DNA of 64,000 nucleotides, taken from DASQMT01 sp963827335. GTDB lineage: Bacteria > Actinomycetota > Thermoleophilia > Solirubrobacterales > Solirubrobacteraceae. The first letter of the stretch is position 1. The number at the start of each line of letters is the position of its first letter. The notes under the pieces are model-generated. The model made no database searches. It worked only from the letters and a program-made list of their open reading frames with translations, and was not told where the DNA came from. The stretch covers positions 124,001-188,000 of the forward strand of contig CAWHAP010000007.1 in NCBI GenBank assembly GCA_963827335.1, given 5' to 3'. Below are positions 35,304-41,872 of the stretch, one piece after another. The position numbers and the translations under genes are program-made.

Positions 35304-35323
35304 TCTATTCGTAGTGACGCATG
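35294..35323. promoter_or_regulatory. Inverted repeat spanning both divergent start codons
   Basis: CATGAGTCA (35294-35302) and TGACGCATG (35315-35323) are inverted with one mismatch and a 12-bp spacer. The methyltransferase start (35303) and regulator start (35314) are only 10 bp apart and lie inside or next to the arms. Likely operator for the winged-helix regulator; promoters must lie inside the opposite gene or the real starts are further in. Confidence 0.5.
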
Positions 35324-35637
35324 AAACTCCACTCGACCTGCCGCTACCGGGAGAGGCGACACGGTTGCTTGCGTTGCTCGCTAGCCCGAGTGCCCAACGG
35401 GTGCTCAAGGCCGTCAGCGCCGAAGGCGTCGCCGTCTCGGACCTCAGGAAGCTGACCGGGCTTAGTCAGCCCGAGGTGAGCCGGCTCCTCACCCGACTAA
35501 GTCGAGCAGGCCTCATCGATGGCTCGGCCCATGCCGTCACCGAGATGCCGGGCCGGCCACCAACGGTCTGGCGCCGCCAAGACGGACCGCCGTGGGACGT
35601 CCTACGCGCGGCTGCGAAGGCCTCATCCGGTTCATGA
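35314..35637 (+). CDS. Small winged-helix regulator
   Basis: 107 aa from GTG 35314 (an ATG at 35321 is in another frame). Winged-helix fold of ArsR/MarR style: LLALLASPSAQRVLKAVSAE, VSDLRKLTGLSQPEVSRLLT as recognition helix, RLSRAGLIDGSAHAVTEMPG as wing. No metal or ligand site visible. Divergent from the DNA methyltransferase with only 10 bp between start codons, comparable to controller proteins of modification systems. It probably sets methyltransferase expression. Intact. Confidence 0.75.
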   Translation: MTHETPLDLPLPGEATRLLALLASPSAQRVLKAVSAEGVAVSDLRKLTGLSQPEVSRLLTRLSRAGLIDGSAHAVTEMPGRPPTVWRRQDGPPWDVLRAAAKASSGS

Positions 35638-35750
35638 CCGTAGGGCGCCTAGCTTCCGATCCAAACGCCAATCAGCGCTAGACGATCACCGAGCGACCTC
35701 GATGCTGCCGCAATGGGGTTCCCGGTCGGGGTTCGCTCCTATTCCAGGAC

Positions 35751-35774
35751 ACGGGCACACACACGGGCACACAC
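35751..35774 (+). repeat. Tandem 12-bp repeat upstream of the relaxase
   Basis: ACGGGCACACAC twice in a row, followed by ACCCCTGC. Lies in the 288-bp gap between the regulator and the MobF relaxase, where an origin of transfer or relaxase promoter is expected. Function is inferred from position only. Confidence 0.45.
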
Positions 35775-35925
35775 ACCCCTGCACGGAGTGCCCGACGCGG
35801 ACGTCGCAGCGGCATGAGCGGCGGTTCCCTGCCGGCGAGCCGCGGTGTCCGTCATCAGCACGTGGCGCGGTATCTCGCTTTTCTTGCCCGAGAGGCCTGT
35901 TCGGCGGCTTGGCGGATAAGGCGTC

Positions 35926-38535
35926 GTGCTCTCGATCGGCAAGCTCGCGGCCGGCCAGGCCAAGTACTACCTCGACCAGGCCGAGGGGCGGGTCGACGTG
36001 GTCGACAGCATCGGCGACGGCGCTCGAGGACTACTACGTCGGCGGCGACGAGGCGCGCGGCGAGTGGCTCGGGCAGCGGCGCCGCGCGAGCTCGGGCTCG
36101 CGGGCGCCGTCGAAGGCGAGGCGCTGCGGCGGGTGCTCGGCGGGCTCGCACCCGCGCGACGGCGTGCCGCTTCGCGAGCTCGGGCGTCCGGTGCGCGTCG
36201 CCGGCTTCGACCTGACGTTCTCGGCGCCGAAGAGCGTGAGCGTCGCTCTTCGGCATCGGCGACGACGAGACCTGCAGCCGCGGTCCGGGCGGCGCACGAC
36301 GTGCGGTGCGTCGAGGCGATCGGGTACCTCGAGCGGTCGGCCGCCGCGGTGCGGCGCGGGCAGGCGGCGCTCGTGGTCGAGCCGGCCGACGGGTTCGTCG
36401 CGGCGGCGTTTCGGCACCGCACGTCGCGCGCCGGCGATCCGCAGCTGCACACGCACGTGCTCGTCGCGAACCTCGGGCGCGGCGCCGACGGGCGGTGGTC
36501 GGCGCTCGACGGGCGGCGGATCTACGCGCACGCGCGGGCGGCGAGCTTCGTCTACCAGGCGGTGCTGCGCAGCGAGCTGACGCGGCGCTCGGCGTCGAGT
36601 GGACGCCGGTCCGCAACGGGCATCGCCGAGATCGTCGGCGTCCCGAGGCCGGTGCTGCGGGCGTTCAGCCGGCGGCGCGCGGAGATCGAGGCGGCGCTCG
36701 CGGAGCGCGGGACGTCCGGGCGCTCGCGCGGCGGAGGCGGCGGCGCTGGCGACGCGGCGGGCGAAGGACGCGAGCGTCGACGCCGGCGACGCTGGTCGCC
36801 GAGTGGCGCGACCGGGCGGCGGAGCTCGGCTTCGGACGCCGACGAGCTCGCGCGGCTCGTCGGGCGGGCTGCGCGGCGCGCGGATCGATGCGCGGGGCGC
36901 TGGGACGGGTCGTCGACGGCTCGGCTGCGCCCGACCGGGCTGACGCGCCGCGCGTCGACGTTCACGCGCCGCGACGTGATCCAGGCGCTGTGCGAGCGGC
37001 TGCCCGCGGCCGACGCGAGTCGACGCGACGGCGCTCGAAGCGGCCGCCGACGCTTCCTGCGCTCGCCGCATGCGGTCGCGCTGCTGCCCGACGCGACGAC
37101 GCCGGAGACGGCCGAGGCGTTCCGGCGGCGCGACGGTCGGCTGCTGCCGGTCGGCCGCGAGGAGCTGCGGTACTCGACGCCGGAGCTGCTGGCGCTCGAG
37201 CAGCGGTTCGATCGAGCGCGTCGTCGGACGCGCGGGGCGCCGGCGCGGGCGTGGCGGCTGACGCCGCAGGTCGCGCGCGCCGTCGCGGCGCGGCCGACGC
37301 TGTCGGGCGAGCAGCGCGAGATGGTCGAGCGCCTGTGCCTCGGCGGCGACGGGTCGCGGTCGTCGTCGGCAAGGCGGGGGCCGGCAAGACGTTCGCGCTC
37401 GCCGCCGCGCGTGAGGCGTGGCAGGCCGTCGGGCTATCCGGTGCTCGGCGTGGCGGTCGCGCGACGCGCCGCGCGCGAGCTGCAGGACGGCGCCGGCATC
37501 GCGAGCACGAGCGTCGCCGCGCTGCTCGCGCGACTGCGAGCGCGGCGGCGACGCGCTGCCGGACGCGTGCGTGCTCGTCGTCGACGAGGCCGGGATGGTC
37601 GCCGACGCGGCAGCTCGCGGCGCTGCTGGACGCACGTCGAGCGGCCGGCGGCAAGCTCGTTCTCGTCGGCGACCACCGCCAGCTGCCGGAGCTCGAGGCG
37701 GGCGGCGCGTTCCGCGGGCTCGTCCGGCGCGGCCTGGCGATCGAGCTGACCGAGAACCGCCGCCAGGTCCACGCCTGGGAGCGCGAGGCGCTCGACCACC
37801 TCCGCGAGGGGCGGGCCGACGAGGCGCTCGCGCTCTACCGGCGCCACGACCGGCTCGTGCGTCGAGCGCGACGCCGCGACGCGGCGCGGACCGGCTCGTC
37901 GCGCGACTGGTGGGCGGCGGGCGATGCCCGACGACGCGGTGATGATCGCCCGCCGCCGGGTCGACGTCGCCGACCTGAACGCGCGTGCGCGCGACGCTGA
38001 TGCGCGCACGCTGGCGCGCTCGGCGAGCCGAGGAGCTGACGCTGCCCGGCGGCGCGTTCGCCGTCGGCGACCGCGTCGTCGTCAAGCGCAACGACCTCCG
38101 GCTGCGGCGTCGACAACGGCGATCGCGGCCACGTCGTCGCCGTCGATCCGGACGCGCGCGGCTCGCCGTCGACGCTCGCGGCGAGCGGCGTGCGCGCTCG
38201 ACGCGGCCTTCCTGGCGACGGACCGCGCACGGCGATCCGACGCTGGTCCACGGCTACGCGATCACCGGTCACGTCGCCCAGGGCCTCACCGTCGACCACG
38301 CCTTCGTGCTCGCGGACGAGGGCATGTCGCGCGAGTGGGCGTACACCGCGCTCAGCCGCGGGCGGCAGACCAACCAGCTCTACGTCGCGGCCGACGCCGG
38401 CGAAGCGCGCGAGGAGTTCGCGCCGGTCGATGCGCACCGCAGGCGACCCGCTCGAGCGACTGGCCGCAGCGCTGCGCTCGAGCTCCGCGAGCTCGCTCGC
38501 CATCGATGTCGGGCGGCCGAGCCCGGCTCCACGCA
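35926..38535 (+). pseudogene. MobF (TrwC/TraA-type) relaxase-helicase, multiply frameshifted
   Basis: Read across frames the protein is a normal MobF relaxase. N-terminus VLSIGKLAAGQAKYYLDQAEG (catalytic Tyr region), EDYYVGGDEARGEWLG, VAGFDLTFSAPKSVSV, metal-binding RAGDPQLHTHVLVANLGR, then GIAEIVGVPRPVLRAFSRRR; helicase part with Walker A GKAGAGKTFALAAA (about 37370), ACVLVVDEAGM, GKLVLVGDHRQLPELEAGGA, AITGHVAQGLTVDHAF and YTALSRGRQTNQLYVA (about 38340). At least 15 single-base shifts separate these segments, mostly +1. It would nick and unwind the element's DNA for conjugation. As read it cannot make a full protein. Confidence 0.8.
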
Positions 38536-38845
38536 TCAGGACGAGCGTGAGCGAGGCGGAGCGCGCACTTCGCTCTGCAACCGCTGCCCGTGTGAAGCTC
38601 GAGACGGCCGCGTCGCGCTGGCTGCCTGGGCGCCGTCACGACCTCGACCGAAGCCCGGCGCGCGGAGGCGGAGGCCGCGAGCTCGCTCGAGGACTCTGCC
38701 GACGCCGCCGAGCCGAGCAGCGACCACGCGGCTCGCCCGTTCGTGTCGCAGCAGGAGCTCGACGCCGAGGCCGCTCGCGCGAGCGAGCGAATCGCCGAGC
38801 GCCGCGCTCGAGCGGTCGATCGCGACGCGACCGCGGGATCGAGCG
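38536..38845 (+). pseudogene. Small coiled-coil protein remnant between relaxase and excisionase
   Basis: Ala/Glu/Arg-rich helical frames: VSEAERALRSATAARVKLET, then in another frame AEAEAASSLEDSADAAE and SQQELDAEAARASERIAER. Either the C-terminal tail of the relaxase or a separate small gene. Broken by at least two frame changes. No family recognised. Confidence 0.35.
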
Positions 38846-39145
38846 GTGACCGCGCTGATCCGACTCGATCCGGCCGACATCGACGCCATCGCCGAGCGCG
38901 TCTCGCGCTCATGCGCCGGACGGCTGCCGCGACGACCGCGCGGCTCGTCGACGCGGCCGACGCTCGGCGCGATCCTCGGCGTCGATCGCGCCTGGGTCTA
39001 CGCGCACGCCAACGAGCTGCACGCGGTCCGGCTCGGCGGCCCGCGCGGGCGGCTGCGCTTCGACCTCGACGCCCGTCCTGCGCTCGCTCGACGCGGCACC
39101 CGTGGCCGCGGCGCGGAGCCGGACGCCGACGCGGCGCGAAGCTGA
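38846..39145 (+). pseudogene. Excisionase-like helix-turn-helix protein, frameshifted
   Basis: Starts GTG 38846 with VTALIRLDPADIDAIAERV. A MerR/excisionase-type helix-turn-helix follows in pieces: LGAILGVDRAWVYAHANELH and AVRLGGPRGRLRFDLD. A DNA-binding protein of this size immediately before a tyrosine integrase is typical for Xis. Frame breaks lie near 38905, 38955 and 39080. Confidence 0.5.
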
Positions 39146-39196
39146 TGCAGCTGGGGGGCGAGTTGTTGCCGATCGACCCCTAGGGTCGGCAGCCGC

Positions 39197-40740
39197 ATGC
39201 CACCCGCGCCACCGGCAATCGACTCGAGGTCCTCGCCGACGGCAGCCGCGCCTTCCACCTGCGGTTCCGGCGTCGGCGGCGAGCGTCAGCGCGTGGTGCT
39301 GCACGAACGGCCCGGGTGCCCGTGCGGCTGCGGCGGCGGATGGGACGAGCAGCGCGGCGCGCGCACGAGCTCGGCAACCTCCTCGCGCGCGTGCGAGCCG
39401 GCGTCTGGCAGCCGCGCGAGCGCCCGGCGCCGCCGCCCGTGCCGGCGGACGTGCCGACCTTCCACGCGTACGCGTCGGCGTGGCTGCACGCGAAGGTCGA
39501 GGGCGTCCTCGGCGACAAGCCGATCGACGACAACACCGAGCGGACTACCGCTGGCGGCTCACCCGGCACCTCCTGCCGTTCTTCGCCAAGCACCGCCTCG
39601 ACGAGATCGACCGCGACCTCTGCCTGGCCTTCAAGGCGCACAAGCTGCGGGAGTCGGCCGAGCTGCGGGCGGCGCATCGCGGCCGGCGCCGACCTGCGCG
39701 ACCGCCACGGCCGCAAGCTCGAGCCGCTCGGCGCCCTCGTCGATCCGCAAGCTGATCGACACGCTGGCGGCGATCCTCGACGAGGCGGTCGAGGACGGGC
39801 TGATCGAGCGCAACCCCGCCCGCGGCAAGCGCATGAAGGTCCGCGTGCCCAAGCCGCCGCGCACCTTCCTGGAGATGGACGAGCTCGCGGCGCTGCTCGA
39901 GGCCGCCGAGGATCAGGACCGCTCGCCGCTGCTCGCCGTGCCGATCGGGCCGGCGAGCCGGACGCGCGACCAGGTCGCGCGGCTCGCCGCCGCGGGCAAG
40001 CGACCGAGCGCGATCGCGGCCGAGCTCGGGCTCGCGAAGTCGACCGTGACGCATCACCTCCGGCAGCCTCGGCGCGGCGAACGCCGGCGCCTACATCGGG
40101 CGGCGCGCGATCGTCGAGATGCTCGGCGCGCAGCGGCGTGCGGGTCAGCGAGCTCTGCGACATCCGGCTCGGCGACGTCCGGCTGCACGACCAGGACGGC
40201 TCGCGCTTCCGCATCCCCGACGCCAAGACCGAAGCCGGCATCCGCGACGTCGCAGATGACGCCCGACCTGGTCGAGCGTCCTCACCGAGCACCTGCGAGC
40301 GCGTGCGCGCGGCGGGCCACCCGACCGGGCCCGACGACTACCTGTTCCCGAACATCCGCGGCGGCCGGATCGTCCCGCCAGCGCGTCGGCAAGATCCTGC
40401 GCGAGGCGGCAACGCTGGCGAGCGAGCGGCTCGCCGAACGCGGGCCGGCCGCCGCTGCCGAACACGACGCCGCACACGATGCGGCGCACCTACATCTCGA
40501 TCGCGCTGCTCGCCAACGGCTTCGACGTCAAGTGGGTCATGAGCCAGGTCGGCCACGCCGACTCGAAGATGACGATGGACGTCTACGCGCAGCTCGAGCA
40601 GCGCGTCGACCGCTCGCACGGCACCGCCTTCGACGCCCTGCTTCGCGAGGCGAAGGTCAGCGCGAGGACGTTGATTGGGCCACGATTGGGCCACGAGAGC
40701 CCGAAATCGCCCCACGAACCGAACCGCCGAGAACGCGCAA
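39197..40740 (+). pseudogene. Tyrosine integrase with inserted HTH, multiply frameshifted
   Basis: Reconstructed order: beta-rich N-terminus (LEVLADGSRAFHLRFR, VLHERPGCPCGCGGGWDEQR with three Cys), core-binding domain (FHAYASAWLHAKVEGVLGDK, LLPFFAKHRLDEIDRDLC), catalytic domain with Arg I in SGVRVSELCDIRLGD (about 40140), H-x-x-R in PHTMRRTY (about 40485) and H...Tyr in VGHADSKMTMDVYAQLEQ (about 40590). Between the first catalytic helix and Arg I lies a LuxR-like helix-turn-helix, AAGKRPSAIAAELGLAKSTV. About twelve frame changes, at least nine of them +1 (for example near 39270, 39675, 39736, 40067, 40131, 40252, 40276, 40377, 40446). Next to the tRNA it targets. Confidence 0.8.
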
Positions 40741-40755
40741 GCGGGCAAAGAAAAA

Positions 40756-40774
40756 GCCCGCAGATGCGGGCCTT
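40756..40774 (+). terminator. Terminator of the integrase gene
   Basis: AAAAA, then GCCCGC-AGAT-GCGGGC and CTTC: 6-bp GC stem with tetraloop (40756-40771), just before the attachment site. A related hairpin occurs at 29034-29051. Confidence 0.65.
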
Positions 40775-40780
40775 CGCGAG

Positions 40781-40822
40781 TGGCGAGACCCGGACTCGAA
40801 CCGGGGACACCACGATTTTCAG
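40781..40822 (-). repeat. attR: 3' half of the intact tRNA-Phe
   Basis: 42-bp direct repeat partner of 24661-24702. Runs from the discriminator base through acceptor, T-arm, variable loop and the 3' side of the anticodon arm, ending in the anticodon loop. Typical crossover region for tyrosine integrases. Confidence 0.9.
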
Positions 40823-40853
40823 TCGTGTGCTCTACCAACTGAGCTATCTCGCC
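40781..40853 (-). tRNA. tRNA-Phe(GAA)
   Basis: 73 nt on the minus strand, starting GGCGAGATAGCTCAGTTGGT. Acceptor stem GGCGAGA/TCTCGCC, D-loop AGTTGGTAGA, anticodon arm CGACT-GAA-AATCG with anticodon GAA, T-arm CCCGG-TTCGAGT-CCGGG, discriminator A. CCA is not encoded. All stems pair. It remains intact because the element restores the 3' half; the displaced copy is at 24661. Confidence 0.96.
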
Positions 40854-40866
40854 GAGCGCGAACAGG

Positions 40867-41808
40867 CTAGCGCGTCGCAGCCCACGCCTGGAGCTGCGGG
40901 AGGGGGTCGACGGGCAGCGACGCCTTCGACGAATACCAGCCGTCGGGCCAGATCTCGAAGTGCAGGTGCGGCCCCGACGAGGCCCCCGTGTTGCCGACCC
41001 GGCCGAAGGCCTGGCCGGCCACGAGCGTCGCGCCCTTGACCACGCTCACCGAGCCGGCCTGCAGGTGCATGAAGACGTAGTCGTTGCCGTCCACGGCCCG
41101 CAGCACGACGTAGTGCCCGGCCCCCTTGCGCTGGAACGCGACCCAGTACGCGAACCCCGCCACCGGCGCGACGAGCGGCGTGCCCGCGGCGGCGATCACG
41201 TCCTGGCCCTGGTGGATGTGGCCCGAGCGCTTCGCGCCGAAGCGGGCGTCCTCCTGCCCGAAGGAGTACGGACCCTGGACGGGGAAGAGCCCGGCGCCGA
41301 TCTGCAGCGGCGGCGGGGCGACCTGCACGGTGAGGCCCGTGCGCCCGCTCGCCTTCGCGGTGCGGCGCAGCACCCGCCCGGTGCGGTCGATCGCCCGGAG
41401 CGTCACCGAGTACTGGCCGGCTGCGAGCTGCCCTATGGCGGGCGCCCAGACGTAGGTGCGCCGCACGCCGGTCGGCACCCGCCCGAGGCGCAGCCGCACC
41501 GCCGGCCGGGACGCGCCCGCCGGCGTGAGCAGGATCCGCACCCGCACCGTCTTGCGCGGGCCGTCGACGCGGTAGGTGAACGTCGCGGCGGTGCCGTCGT
41601 CGAGGATGCCGGGCATGACGCCGAACTCGGTCGCGACGGGACGCATGAAGGAGTTGCGGGAGCTGGGGCGAACCTCTTGAACCGGCTGCCCGTACGTCAG
41701 CCCGCCGCCGGACGAGGGCGCCGGGGTCCCCCCGGTCCCCTGACCGGCCGCCGGCGCCGCGGCCACGAGGCACGCGAGCGCGCAGGCGAGTGACAGCACG
41801 CCGCGCAT
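40867..41808 (-). CDS. Secreted M23-family (LytM-like) metallopeptidase
   Basis: 313 aa from ATG 41808, signal peptide MRGVLSLACALACLVAAAPA. A beta-sandwich region (residues about 60-180, with DGPRKTVRVRILLTPAG) precedes the peptidase domain. Zn motifs of M23: first H-x3-D in SGHIHQGQDVIAAAGTPLVAP, then HYVVLRAVDGNDYVFMHL and H-x-H in GASSGPHLHFEIWPDGW. It would cleave peptidoglycan cross-links or act as a wall-remodelling factor. Ends 13 bp before the tRNA-Phe gene, on the same strand. Confidence 0.9.
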   Translation of the reverse strand: MRGVLSLACALACLVAAAPAAGQGTGGTPAPSSGGGLTYGQPVQEVRPSSRNSFMRPVATEFGVMPGILDDGTAATFTYRVDGPRKTVRVRILLTPAGASRPAVRLRLGRVPTGVRRTYVWAPAIGQLAAGQYSVTLRAIDRTGRVLRRTAKASGRTGLTVQVAPPPLQIGAGLFPVQGPYSFGQEDARFGAKRSGHIHQGQDVIAAAGTPLVAPVAGFAYWVAFQRKGAGHYVVLRAVDGNDYVFMHLQAGSVSVVKGATLVAGQAFGRVGNTGASSGPHLHFEIWPDGWYSSKASLPVDPLPQLQAWAATR

Positions 41809-41872
41809 GTCCGGCCAAGTGTCGGTCCCGCGGCGGACGTGCTCCACCGCTGCACGGGATCGTGCGCGGGGG

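Larger units (their letters stand above)
24661..40822. mobile_element. Composite integrative element in tRNA-Phe (about 16.1 kb)
   Basis: Bounded by an exact 42-bp direct repeat (24661-24702 and 40781-40822), the 3' half of tRNA-Phe from the anticodon loop to the discriminator base. A tyrosine integrase and an excisionase-like gene sit at the tRNA end. Cargo: RecD-like helicase-nuclease, dual-GHKL kinase, receiver protein, DNA methyltransferase, winged-helix regulator, and a MobF relaxase for conjugative mobilisation. No phage structural genes and no type IV secretion genes, so it is best seen as an integrative mobilisable element or its remnant. An internal edge at 29011-29073 indicates two successive insertions. 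Relaxase and integrase are frameshifted as read. Confidence 0.85.

Noticed and set aside
35926..40740. Programmed ribosomal frameshifting to express relaxase and integrase
   Set aside because: Too many shift points, in varied contexts without slippery heptamers or a common pseudoknot; sequence error or recent decay is simpler.
24661..40822. Prophage
   Set aside because: No capsid, terminase, portal, tail or lysis gene is visible; a relaxase and integrase point to a mobilisable element.
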